Positions 49,382 through 60,666 of a stretch of 64,000 nt of DNA are shown in pieces (within the stretch, counting starts at the first letter, position 1; every line of letters begins with the position of its first letter). A program made the position numbers and the translations under genes. A model generated the notes under the pieces. It saw only the letters and a list, made by a program, of their open reading frames with translations. It did no database searches and was not told the DNA's origin. The DNA comes from Rhodosorus marinus (Eukaryota; Rhodophyta; Stylonematophyceae; Stylonematales; Stylonemataceae): positions 744,001 to 808,000 of the forward strand of contig JAMWBK010000004.1 in the NCBI GenBank assembly GCA_029953675.1, in the 5' to 3' direction.

Positions 49382-51433
49382 TCACGGACGCGGGATTGGA
49401 GTCGGGTGAGGTCTAAGCTTTCCAGCGTCTATGTTCGCAGGGCAAGGTTTTCTGTTCTTCCGATTCCCCAGTACGCAACAGGAGGAATTAGAGCACTGGT
49501 CTATTTCAAGGACGACGGAGACAGACCATCCACCACTGTCTGGGTAGGAGACCGAGACCTTTGGGAACTGCCTTTTGACGATATCCTCAAGGTTGTAGTG
49601 GAAGATGAAAACGCCATAGTACTTGCCGTCGTCGAACTTTTTGTACCCACCGGCAACCTCGGCGCTGAACGACTCAGGCGGAACTCGGACATCGTTGACG
49701 AAGACGCTGGGCTTGTCTTCACTTCCATAAGCGCGAGAATGAGAAATACGAATCGCGACGACGCCACCAGGAGTGTTCGGGAGGTTTTCAAAGTAGTAGT
49801 GCACTTTCTTGTTCTTTTCAATGGGCGCGGGGAAGTCAGGCTTGTTGTTGTTGTGGTCTCTTACGTACGAAGCGTAGTGTCTCGACCTGTTCACTTTCCT
49901 CCGCTCACGAGATGGTTTGTCGAAGGCTACCTCAAACACTGTAGTCTCATAGGGGAAGAGGACCACCTGAGATGGGAGAAAGATTCTATCACCCTTCTTC
50001 TCCTGTCTAGAAACCGTCCACCACAAGTCACCGCCAACCAGGATGCTCTGAGCCCTCTCCTGTGGTGATAGCGGCTTCTTGTTTATTCGCAGTCGGCGTC
50101 GCTCGAACCATTTGAGCGGATCTCTGCCGTGCGGAAACAGCAAGTTCACCGTAGCTTCTGAGTCTATAAGGTTTTGCATTATAATATAGCCCTTGAATCT
50201 CGTCGAGACTGCGTTGACGCTGACCTGAACGTTGTTCGAGCTAGTGTAGATGAACTCGCCGTCCAAGCCCTTGAGAAGCTCAAAGTATTTCACCAAGTTC
50301 GTGAACTCGACATTTCCATTCCGTTTCTCATTAATAAGGCTCCATGGGTAGTGGTTTCCGTTGTCGATATCTCTCTGCTCCTGGGTTTCCATATTGATGA
50401 AGGTAATGACCTGGAGAACGTTATTGGGAATTCTCATTAGCATCATGAGCACCTTAAGAGCCTCGTTCATGATCGAAAAATCCCTGGAACTCAGGGGTGG
50501 AGCCGCCTCACGCCTGGCTCGACTGTACCAGTTGCTTATGTACTGCCCCATCTCACTGACGAGGTATGGTTGTGGCTTCCCATTCTCGCTGAGCCATGAA
50601 CTGTAGGTCTCTATTAGGTCCAAGTTGGCCTCAGCATAAGAGCCACCGATGTTATAGACGTGCTCAGAGATGAACTTTTGGCACCGCTTCTTTGCTGCGC
50701 CGTCGAGCCAGATCTTCATTCGCTTCTTGAACAGAGCAAAGTCCTTGAACGATGGCCTTACGAAAGCGGCTGCCGGTCCTCCCGTCAAAACCTTCTTCGA
50801 GTATCCCTCAAGCTCCTCGCAGAGCTCAGTACAGAGCTCGGTGATTCTCGCGACGAAGTCATCATGGCTCTCGTGCGCCTTCTTGAGCCTCGAGGCCTTT
50901 CCCATTGGTTCATTGAAGCACTCGTAGTAGGAGGGTAGAACATACTGATCATCGAAAAAGTACCTGAAGAAATTCCCAGCGTACGAGACTGCCTTTTCAC
51001 GCATGCTCTTGTTGCGAGTGATCCGCGGGATCATGAACGGATCGTCTGCAACCACCCGCTTTTCACTGAGGAATCTAAGCTGATAAGTGTTGCACCTCTT
51101 GCATTGTTTGTTATTGAGGTCCCTCTTTCCATCCTCCTCCACCAGAAATCTCGCCGCTCTCGTCGGGAATGTTCCCTCCTTGAACGGTCCCTTTGTAGAC
51201 CGGCTGAAAGAGACCTGCAGGACTGTAGTCAGGTAGTCCAACATGCGCTGAGGAACCACATCAGTATCTGGCTTGAACGTTCCGTGTCCATTCACATACT
51301 GCCTCCTCGAAAATACGTCCACGTTCCCAGTTCGCAGCGTACACCCAAAATCAGCCCTTACTGTAACGCTGTACGAAGTGACGCTCGATGTGGTCACAAG
51401 GACCACGAATACGGTCACCCAACATGCCTTCAT
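49382..51433 (-). CDS. Secreted GH86-like beta-agarase/porphyranase-type glycosidase
   Basis: 683 residues from the ATG at 51433 (six earlier codons start only at TTG). Signal peptide MKACWVTVFVVLVTTSSVTS. The (beta/alpha)8-type catalytic region spans about residues 25-400. The candidate acid/base is Glu175 in YECFNEPM; GGPAAAFVRPSFKDF (about 218-232), SEHVYN, EANLDLIETYSSW and the candidate nucleophile Glu294 in LVSEMGQY follow in the order and spacing I associate with GH86 (and GH50) agarases. Residues ~400-660 look like the beta-sandwich domains that follow in this family. A Cys-rich end (CSNSSCC, then CPAN) is unusual. Expected activity is endo-cleavage of agar- or porphyran-type galactans, outside the cell; this is inferred from motifs only. 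TATAAAT lies 88 bp upstream. No introns. Confidence 0.7.
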   Translation of the reverse strand: MKACWVTVFVVLVTTSSVTSYSVTVRADFGCTLRTGNVDVFSRRQYVNGHGTFKPDTDVVPQRMLDYLTTVLQVSFSRSTKGPFKEGTFPTRAARFLVEEDGKRDLNNKQCKRCNTYQLRFLSEKRVVADDPFMIPRITRNKSMREKAVSYAGNFFRYFFDDQYVLPSYYECFNEPMGKASRLKKAHESHDDFVARITELCTELCEELEGYSKKVLTGGPAAAFVRPSFKDFALFKKRMKIWLDGAAKKRCQKFISEHVYNIGGSYAEANLDLIETYSSWLSENGKPQPYLVSEMGQYISNWYSRARREAAPPLSSRDFSIMNEALKVLMMLMRIPNNVLQVITFINMETQEQRDIDNGNHYPWSLINEKRNGNVEFTNLVKYFELLKGLDGEFIYTSSNNVQVSVNAVSTRFKGYIIMQNLIDSEATVNLLFPHGRDPLKWFERRRLRINKKPLSPQERAQSILVGGDLWWTVSRQEKKGDRIFLPSQVVLFPYETTVFEVAFDKPSRERRKVNRSRHYASYVRDHNNNKPDFPAPIEKNKKVHYYFENLPNTPGGVVAIRISHSRAYGSEDKPSVFVNDVRVPPESFSAEVAGGYKKFDDGKYYGVFIFHYNLEDIVKRQFPKVSVSYPDSGGWSVSVVLEIDQCSNSSCCVLGNRKNRKPCPANIDAGKLRPHPTPIPRP

Positions 51434-51520
51434 GGTTTCGCTCTGCAGCAACTCTTACATCACATGTTCCTCTCAGTCCTCGTTTCCTTGTTGTCGCTCA
51501 TCGTAGTCCCCTCGACCGGA

Positions 51521-51527
51521 ATTTATA
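51521..51527 (-). promoter_or_regulatory. TATA box of the GH86-like gene
   Basis: TATAAAT on the minus strand, 88 bp before the ATG; the same heptamer as before the bZIP gene. Confidence 0.55.
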
Positions 51528-51539
51528 GTACAAGCGATT

Positions 51540-54500
51540 GTCTAGGGTTGATTAAATCACTGCGGTTTTAGGCAAGAGGAAGGCCCAAACACGAGCAGTG
51601 TTTTGTTTCTCACACGGTTTTTCTCCGTTTATTTTTTGACCGTAGGCTCATCCCCTGTACATGGCTCGATTTCAAGAGCGACGATTTCATACGGTGTGGA
51701 CTTCAACCTGGCGGGAGGCTGGGCGGAGCCAGCACTTCCCCATATTAGAATAGAGTTAAAGATCAAGTCATATAAAGGGGTAAAAGTGATCTTTGATCGC
51801 AGAACATGGCCACAACTGTTTGCTCTAGGAGGAGCGATATTCGTCCCAAAAATGAATTCTGCACGTTTTGCGGTGGAGACAGGAGTTTGTTGTGGATAGG
51901 CGGGTTGGACAGTTAAATTGTTTTTGTAGCGTGGTTTGTTACAGTCGCGAGAACTCAACACAGATGATAAGAGCGTTTCATACTCTACAACCCGCTCGCC
52001 CTTTTTGTTTATCCGTCAAAATCTTCAATGTACTTCATCTAGGGAATCGCACCCTATTACTTGCGACGGTTCTAGCCGATCTCCACCGGTCTAATCATTT
52101 TACACGTACCCCATCACACCACAACAACGCACGTGTCCCCTGCCAACACCATCGTTAATCATTGGCTGCGGCGCTGACGTGCATTGGACATCGGCAGAAA
52201 GAGAGTCAACATGCGCTGACCTAGTTCTGAAAATTTTGTGTTATGGGGTCGTCCGCTCCAAGCCATGCAAACCAAGAGTCTGGCAACGCTCGCAAATGCC
52301 CTGTAAAAAACTTTGCAAATCGAAGCAGCAACCTCGACTCTCAGAAGCTATTTCTGTGTTGAAGATCAATTGGCAAACAGAGTTTGATGCGAATTATCTA
52401 AAGAAGTGCCCAATGGTAGACGTCCCTGTCTGACAGTGTGGGGAAAAACCCGACGTGAAGTGAAGGAAAATGTCTAGGATTATGTTGACCTCGCCACAAT
52501 CTCTGTAGCCTTTATACCCGTTTCTCCAAAAGTAACTCAGCTCGTGTCTGCACGCCACAATGCTGAGAAAAGCCCCGCGCATAAAAAAATAAAAATCACC
52601 CCTAGAGTTGAAGAGGACGAACGTTGGAGAGATTCGAGACAGTCGGGATTGGACATCCGCAAAGTCCAATCCCTGATGCGGTTGCGATTTGTGCCTTGCC
52701 CAAGTGGTTGTTCTACCACCTCAAGCAGAAAATCTACCTCTGTATGATCCGATACTCAACGTTTTTCGACGTGTGCTAGTGGAAGTCAAGGGAAAATTTT
52801 CCCTTTGGGACTTACTCAGAAACACGTGAATTGGGTGAAAAGTTTTAGCAGTCAAAATATTGCTACAAGACTTGGCAGCATCAAGAGTGCCATTCGAAAA
52901 GGTTGAAAAGTATAGTCCTAGTTTCGAGCTCTCCTGCTTCTCTCCCTGAGAGAAATTACCCCGTTGATCTTGGCCCACAGTCATGGTGCCGCGTTATGTT
53001 GCCACCTGTAAAATTTTCCCACGAAGAGCCAGTCCCTTCCTTCTCCCTCGTAGCCCTTGGCACAGGGGAGATACTTTTCAGACACCAACCCTACACAACG
53101 AGAGACAAAAAACCAAAAAAAAAACAAAACGCGGGCACTCTAAGGAAGATCCAATGTGATAAAATTCGCTCTCCTCTCCCCCTGCGCTCCGTTTCTTGAA
53201 TTCAGCCGTTATCCCTGAACTTGAATACGCTAGCCGAATCGTCGGTGATGATGCAACCATATGTACACATCCCCTAGCTCGAGACAGTGGACGTAATTTT
53301 CGACACACCCTAGCGTACTGACAGCAAGACAAAAAATAATGAACCCATTTACCTAAATATGAAAATCGCCTGGACACTCCCCAACGCCTATCCCTCTTTC
53401 CCCGCGAAAACATCCCTTCCTTCCCCCCCCCCCCTGTGGCCCTTTAAGTTTACTTAATGGGAACTAGGAAGCCGGGTAATGTGCGATTGAACATCTCACA
53501 CACAACAAAAACACAGCAAGAGCACGAAAAAAGGGTTTTCCAAATCGGAGACTTCTTTTCTCTGCTTCTTATGGGAGTTTCTCGAACACCTCGCGCTCTT
53601 CTCTGGAGGGAGCTGGCAAGCTTTCTAATGCGATATCTCTCCCTCTCTCTCACTTCACCGGAAGGAGCCAGTGTGGCCTCTCCTCAGTTTACTCGTGGGA
53701 GCTATAGCAGCCCTCATGTTCGCTACTAGGGAGAGAGAGAGAATATAAGAGAAACAAGGTGAGGCGGTTTCCTCAAGGAGAGGGGGTGGGAGTGGATGAT
53801 CGTTTCTCCAAGGCATTCCAATCCCATCCTTACCCGGTAAGCGCGTTTAATGAACCCCCCCTTTACTACACTACGAAACATATCATTTAGTTATTCAATT
53901 ATTTGTTTAATTCTATTCTTATAGCAAATCGGGAGAAAATTTGGAGCCCCTTTTCATTGTCCACCGCAATGGAGATTGATTGATTTGATCTTCCTACAGA
54001 TTCCTGATCTGTACGTGGATATACTGTTCTTTGAAAATATATAGTTTTTAATGCGATATTAGCATCACCGGATTTACGCTGTATGGATTTATCAAAATAC
54101 GAGAAGGTACGTCTTGCGTTAATTTTATTTTCTACCCGGTAGCGGTGGAGTTGTGAAAAACTATAGATACCGATTATTCATATATATTTCAACAATATTT
54201 GGGTGGTAATCAATTAAATAGTTTCACCCAGAGGAGGAAAAAGAATAAGCCGGAATATCCAGTCATTTTACAAGAAGATGAAGCATTGTGAGAAGTCAAC
54301 AATAGAATCAAATATTAAAATTGCATCCAATTATATTCCAAGAATTTAAACGTTCGCGGAATGAGGTTGAATGACTGAGCAACACGCTTTTTTTGGTTTG
54401 TATTCACCAATTATATCATGAGTAACATTTATTTACCTAAATCAACCAAAATTGTCATTTTCGTCTCTAGAAGATTTTTCGGACCTAAAATTATCAAAAT

Positions 54501-56120
54501 TGTAAGTAATAGAATCCTTTTCCCAACCCAACAGCCAAAAATAAAATAAAACGTATGAGTCTATGGGACAGGGGGCCCAAAAACCTCAACTCTGTTTTTT
54601 ACTTGAATTTAGTCCGCAATTTTTTTTGCGTGGAATAATTTTGAAACGTGCTCATATTCCATGGAGGGGTCCGTTGGTGAAAATTGATAAAATAAGAAGT
54701 TTTGTCTTTTGTTGTAATGGCTATGTGGGGGGGGGGTTCCGAGTATTTTATTGAATGAATTTATTTTATTGAGGTTTACAAAAATTGACAAAAAGCAATT
54801 CTTTTCATTCTTGATAGTTTTAGTAAGGGGGTGATAGTTGTTTTCTTTCCTCGGTCTATTTGTTCGAAATTTGAAACGATTTATTTGGAAGAGGATTTTG
54901 TCGATGGAGTGATAAGGAGGGATGGGGGTTTTATGTTGTAGAATGTTTTTTGTTTTTTTAGGAGGGGCGTTTGGGCTTGGGATTGTTGATTTTTTTCTGG
55001 AGGTTTGTTTCCCGTTCGGAAGATGTGACCCGGAAGGTTACACTATCGGTTGGGGTAGGAGAGATGGACCACCAGAGTTTTGGAGGCTGACTTTGAGTAG
55101 GTTGAGTCCCTAGGGGAAAGAGAATTCCTTATGGATATTGGGAGGATCAGGGTGCGACCACGGAACGTTTAGTTTTAGTCTGGGCAATGGAGGTTGTGTT
55201 CGGTCATGAGCAGTCCAACGTTGCGAGTTGGTTGGTTTTAGCTTCCAACGACGTGGAGATTCAGAGGAGGGTGAATGTTTGCTTATGCACCGTGTCTTGC
55301 TAGAAGACTAAAGCCTAGAGTGTGGGAACATGTTGTCACCCTTATGGGCAGCCGGTTCAGTGCTAAGGACGAGTACCTCTTGCCCGAACACAAATGACAG
55401 TACCTCCGCGTCTTCGGGGACGACCTTTGCCCATACCTATTCAAAGACTGTGCTTATGGCAATCTATCACTCGATGCGTCGTTTGGGCTCTCTCCAGGAC
55501 CTTGCCGGAACCCTGAGTTAGCACCTTTACTGAATAGCACTACACCTGAACCAACATCAGGTACCACTGCAACCGAACCAACATCATGTACCACCCGAAA
55601 AAAAACACGAGCTTCAAGCACTCGCCTCTCACAAGGTTTTGGTCTTGTGGGCAGTCCTCACCACTGGGAGCTTGATACATCACGTCAGGCCCATTTAACA
55701 ACCTCAACAGGAACTGTGTGACGGTGGCATCCCCGCTCGGTTAAAAAAGCGGGTCTATTTCGTCCGTTTGTTCCCTGATGAGCAATCCAGACACCGAAAA
55801 GTTCAGTGCACAATTTCGTCCCAGCTCAGGGCGGGACCCGGACGACAGAGTTGGCATACAAGCACACAGAATGAAGCTTTCTAACTAACCCTACCGCGCT
55901 GTGCGCTCCAACTCTTCACCACTATAACCATCACCGCCCCGGCTGCTTCTTCTTCCTCAGACCCTAACCACCTGAGTCTTTCCAGAGCCCAAATCCACCG
56001 TGGCGCTTAATCAAATCGATGATATCCCTATCCTCTGCATTTTTGAAGTCCACTACACACCCTAGCTGGTAAACCAGCACCGTCATGTCCCCGCGTCAAA
56101 ACGAATAACCCCTCCTTCCC
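51540..56120. other. Long gene-poor stretch
   Basis: No gene recognised in about 4.6 kb. Frames of 60-110 codons occur but none shows a motif, and several overlap each other on opposite strands. 53880-54900 is strongly A+T-rich. 53420-53440 is a C run, and 53640-53760 has CTCTCTC/GAGAGAG text. A frame at 55330-55521 and the following 200 bp is moderately open (repeated PTSGTT-like text) but unassigned. Confidence 0.35.
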
Positions 56121-56129
56121 CTAGCCTCA

Positions 56130-56860
56130 CTCTACGGCGGATTTTGGCGCCCACCTGCTCGCCAGCTGCCCCGCTGTAAAAGGCGCCCGAACCCGACGAC
56201 ATACGCGGATTTTGAACCTGTTATACCGCGAACTTCGACCTATCGCACGGTAAGCCGGTCTTGAAATTGAACGTGAGAAGCCCCTGCCTGTCCTGGACTA
56301 CCAGAGTGATGAACGCCGCGTGGCTGACCTCGTGGTCACCTGTGACGATAGCCCGCGTACGACATACGTTGATCTTGCTATTCCTAATCCTCAGGCTGGT
56401 CGATATTTGGCTGCGGGAGAGCGAGGTGGATTTGCCGCTGCCAATATGAGACGTCGCAAAGAGTTGAAACTTGCGGGGGCGTTGTCTTCCCCAGGCATTC
56501 GTTCTGCGGCTCTAGCTCATCGCCTGGTACCTCTGGTCATTGAATGCTTTGGGTTTAATCCATCGATGGCACTTTTCGTTTGCGAGAGATGTTTCATGAT
56601 CGCTGAGTCTCCTGGTACCTCTGGTCACTGTGTGCTTTGGGTTTGTGGATTCCGTTGGTTCTCGTCGGCTTCGGGAATTGTTCCGCGAACGCCCTGACCG
56701 TCTATCCTCGTTGTTTACCCGCTTTAAGTTTCTTGCTCTGGCCTATGAACGCTGCTTTGATGTTGGAGGCGCGTGGTCTTCGCCGCGCTTAGTCTTTCTT
56801 TTCCCTTCGGTTTTCTTTCTTTCAGCCTCCGATTAAACCAATTCACTCACTCGACCAAGC
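56130..56860 (+). mobile_element. Family A CCHC/endonuclease fragment
   Basis: Begins in the CCHC region (ADFGAHLLASC equivalent, near 56140), then a TAA interrupts; it continues with VADLVVTCDDSPRTTYVDLA. The segment encoding GTSGH or LVPLVIECFGF (CTGGTACCTCTGGTCA) is duplicated at 56525 and 56610, with about 65 bp of unrelated text between. Ends CCGATTAAACCAATTCACTCAC. Confidence 0.6.
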
Positions 56861-56934
56861 ATATGTTCAACGCTTCAATCAACAATTTCATTCAATCAAC
56901 GAACTGTCAAATCAATCTCCCCAAAAATATGTTC

Positions 56935-57020
56935 TGCCGGCATTGAATAGTGATCATTTCTGAGCTTTGACAGACTGTCGCTACAATTCAATGGTTTTTC
57001 TGTTTGCATGATGAATTTTG
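56935..57020. repeat. Short repeat F, copy 2
   Basis: Partner of 3345-3435; it ends where a minus-strand family A fragment begins. Confidence 0.4.
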
Positions 57021-57215
57021 TTCAGTCGGAGTCTGAAAGAAAAACCAGGAGGGGAAAAAAAGAACTAAGCGTGGCGAGGATCGCGCGCCTCCAACATCAA
57101 AGCAGCGGTCACACGCCACAGCCAGAAACTTAAACGGGTAAAAAACGACGCCAGACGGTCAGGGCGTTCGCGGTTAACAATTCCCGCAGCCAACGAGAAC
57201 CAAAGGAATCCGTAA
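57015..57215 (-). mobile_element. Family A 3' end
   Basis: Minus-strand copy from the GTCGGAGTCTGAAAGAAAAACC tail to AATTCCCGCAGCCAACGAG. No open frame. Confidence 0.5.
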
Positions 57216-57759
57216 ACATGTAGAACTGTTTGAGCCGATGCTTTGTGGCACCTTACAGACGCTGGTGTTCATCCTGCCGTAGTTTTGGAGGCGCTCTCTC
57301 CACGCTCTTCCAACAGTACCTAATTCCGGGACCTGAAGTGAGGGATTGGGATGACAACAATTTTGAAAAATCCCAAGGGTACGTGTATATCGACTATTTA
57401 TAGCCACCTGCCGACGTTGACTCCGTTCTCAACCTTTCGAAGAAGACGTCGCCACAAAACGCCTACGCAATGATAATAGGCTCAATGTCGGAGATGGCCT
57501 ACATTGCGCCGCGTGCTGCCAATTAGACTGCCGATGACACCGTCGGGAATAAACACATCTCGCTCGCTGGCCAGGCTATCTCGATCAGCTCACAACCTCG
57601 ACGGTGAGGCCCGTGAACGAGGTCAGCGTGATGAGCTTTGAGTTTCATCTAGACTATCTTGAGTATAGCCGTGAACTCTGAGCTGCACTTTCAGAGGCAC
57701 AATCGATGACAAGGAGGCCTCGATGAGAATGCTCACCAACGCGACTAAACAACGCGTAG

Positions 57760-58440
57760 AACGGAGTTTTGGCGCAGCTGACGAAGCAGGAGGAGCTCCT
57801 GGTGCAGATTCAGGAGGTAGATCGGTCGATCCTCGTTGCGGAGGAGAACATTGGGAAATACTACTGGGAGATAGACCTGGAGCAAGTCGCTATAGACGAG
57901 TGCAAGAAGAAGATGCGCTCAGTTGATATTCGAAACGGTCTGGAGTTTACGAGCTTCGCCATGAACGTCTTCGACACTGGTTTCCTTCATGACGCGAGTC
58001 ATGTCAAAGCCTGGGATCTCTTCAACCAGCTCGAAGTCCGACTAGACAAAAACCGCGTTCAAGGGTATTGAAAAGTTCAGCAGGTTCAAGTTCAAATCGG
58101 TAGTCGACCTCGCCTTCGGATCTACTTCACTGGAAGCTACATGACTTCAAACTTTGCTGACTCCCTTGAAGACTCTATACCGATCATTTGCAACTCGTTC
58201 TCGCGGGAAGAAACAATCACTCCCTCGCCGATGCCGTCAGTCGAAGCGGCGCCAACCTCAACTCCGGACGCATAGAGGAGACGAGGACTTCAACACGGCC
58301 CTGGTCGGAGATGCTCGAGATGGATTGGGATTGGTCCGATAAGCTGAAGAGGACGCAGTGGAAGAGGCCATAAAGCGTTACAGTGAGCTCCAGCAAGAAA
58401 TCTGTAATCCTCAACCTCACAGCCGCCGTCCTGACTAGAA
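57760..58440 (+). pseudogene. Possible coiled-coil coding remnant or orphan exons
   Basis: A frame from 57760, straight after a TAG that could be a splice acceptor, reads QLTKQEELLVQIQEVDRSIL and EENIGKYYWEIDLEQVAIDE to a stop at 58071; it has no ATG. A later frame near 58345-58410 gives EDAVEEAIKRYSELQQEI, also helical. Together they look like exons or debris of a charged coiled-coil gene. I cannot link it firmly to the family at 38-42 kb. Confidence 0.3.
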
Positions 58441-58449
58441 ATTTGGTGG

Positions 58450-59180
58450 GGGCCAAGGTACTGCCGTCTCTAAGAGCTGCCTGGCATGTGTCTAGGTAGT
58501 ATCTTCTTGAATATTGCAAGTAGTCGACCTAGCCGCAGAGGATTCGAGGCAATGACAAACAAAATAATTTTACTGTAGCAAACACAAGAGTTTCAACACA
58601 GATCCGCCTCCTAGTCTATCCATGAATCCGACTCGAAGAGGAAGGCTGCGTTGACGTCCTCTTCGAAGTTAGAGCTTTTTTATATCTCCATGGATGGAGG
58701 GAAGATTGCTCTCAGAATTTCCCTGCCTTAAAAGCGCTGTGCGACTCGGACAATGACTCCCCCTTGAGTTCCACGGAGACATAAAATACCTGTTACTTTA
58801 AAAACCAGCAGTTCCAGGTGGTTTTACTAGTCAAGGTGATTCTGCTAGAGAACCCTGACCAGGATGCTATCACAGCGCGCTGGCGCTCAAGCGAAGTATA
58901 TACAGAATCAGAGGCCCATGTCCTCCGCCGTCTCTATGCAAGCCAAAGACGAGAGAATGGAGCATTGACCTATTGTCTTTCCCTTACTTCTGTGCGCTAC
59001 AGGGCCTTAAACAAGTAGAGAAGGTAGTTGGGCCTCCTCATGTTTTCTTTTAGGGGGTTTTGTAGGAATCAGGCAAACTACTTGAGTTTGTCCGGGGGCT
59101 TACGGGGCCAATGCATTTTTAACTGAAAATCTCAACGCCGGTTTACCAACAAGATCTTGTAATCGGATCGCAACCCTTGT
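58450..59180. other. No gene recognised
   Basis: Contains the inferred 3' flank of the cysteine-module gene. A GAAGAGGA-GTCCTCTTCGAAG inverted pair occurs near 58635-58670. Confidence 0.3.
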
Positions 59181-59187
59181 CACCACT

Positions 59188-60666
59188 TCAAGAGCAAATG
59201 CATTCAGTTGCATTGGGTCCAACTTCCTGTTCCCCGCCAACATGTAGAAAACCAATTATTTGTGAGCAAGCCGGGTCGCCTTCATCTCCTGCAAACCACA
59301 TACAACTTGATACAAAACTCACGGCTCCAGACGGGCAGTTTGCGGTTGCAAAGTCAACTATATTCACGCAGCGCTGAATAGACGAATCGCGACACTCTCC
59401 AGGATTGATGCAACTGCACTCGCAAGACTCCGACGGAACTCCAACCTAAAGCGCGAAAGGACGTGATCACAAAGGGATTCGGCAATGATTCAGATTGACA
59501 ATTTCCGAAAAAAAAGTCAGCCGTTGTCCGATCGGAGGCAAATGCAGATGAGATACAGGTTACGTACGCATGACGTCCCCGGAATAACAAAGTCGCCTGC
59601 GCTGTGGCAGTTCCCGTTGATAAGGCACTCGGAATTTGGGCAACAGTCGCACTTCCCGGTGCTCGGCCTTCGAAAAACCTACGGAACAGATTTTACAAAG
59701 GCATCCCCTCTGTTCAGCTAAACAACGACTGAGTAATCCGCAATTTCACCCGAGCTTCCTAACGTACGTTGCCTTCCGACCCACAGAAATCCGTCATGCC
59801 TAGGCCAACACATTCCGCAACTCCCCCATTCCCTGGGTCGAGGGCACATTGCTCCTCCAATGGAAGGCAATCACACGTGCATTCACCGGTCTCAGGTAGT
59901 CGAAACTGTTGAAAAGAAGCAAAAGAATGCAAGAACGTCCCTTCAATTACGATATGCTTCCTCATCTGCCAATCAAGTGCAAAATATCGCGCGCTAGGAC
60001 TCACGGCTCCAAATACACAAGCATTCTCAGTTGAATACGTCTGAGCGAGCTTGCACAATCCAGTAACGGGATCAACGCACTCGTCAACACCACAAGAGCA
60101 AATGCATTCAGTTGCATTGGGTCCAACTTCCTGTTCCCCGCCAACAAGTAGAAAACCAATTAAATGTGAGCAAGCCGGGTTGCCTTCATCTCCCGCAAAC
60201 CACATACAACTTGATACAAAACTCACGGCTCCAGACGGGCAGTTTGCGGTTGCAAAGTCAACTATATTCACGCAGCGCTGAATAGACGAATCGCGACACT
60301 CTCCAGGATTGATGCAACTGCACTCGCAAGACTCCGACGGAACTCCAACCTAAAGCGCGAAAGGACGTGATCACAAAGGGATTCGGCAATGATTCAGATT
60401 GACAATTTCCGAAAAAAAAGTCAGCCGTTGTCCGATCGGAGGCAAATGCAGATGAGATACAGGTTACGTACGCATGACGTCCCCGGAATAACAAAGTCGC
60501 CTGCGCTGTGGCAGTTCCCGTTGATAAGGCACTCGGAATTTGGGCAACAGTCGCACTTCCCGGTGCTCGGCCTTCGAAAAACCTACGGAACAGATTTTAC
60601 AAAGGCATCGCCTCTGTTCAGCTAAACAACGACTGAGTAATCCGCAGTTTCACCCGAGTTTTCTAA
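59188..60666. repeat. Near-identical ~575-bp duplication inside the cysteine-module gene
   Basis: 59188-59762 and 60092-60666 are nearly identical (offset 904 bp), with the exons identical and only a few differences in introns. Between them, exon 12 resembles exon 8 with much more divergence. So an older duplication was overwritten recently by conversion or a second duplication. The lower copy breaks off inside exon 15, where the reading frame hits TGA. Confidence 0.75.

Noticed and set aside
49406-50068. 220-codon plus-strand frame opposite the GH86-like gene
   Set aside because: Antisense shadow of a 683-codon gene; low-complexity VVV text and no motif.
59188-60666. Tandem repeats as a CRISPR array
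   Set aside because: Two ~575-bp gene segments 904 bp apart are an exon duplication; no short repeat-spacer pattern exists anywhere in the window.
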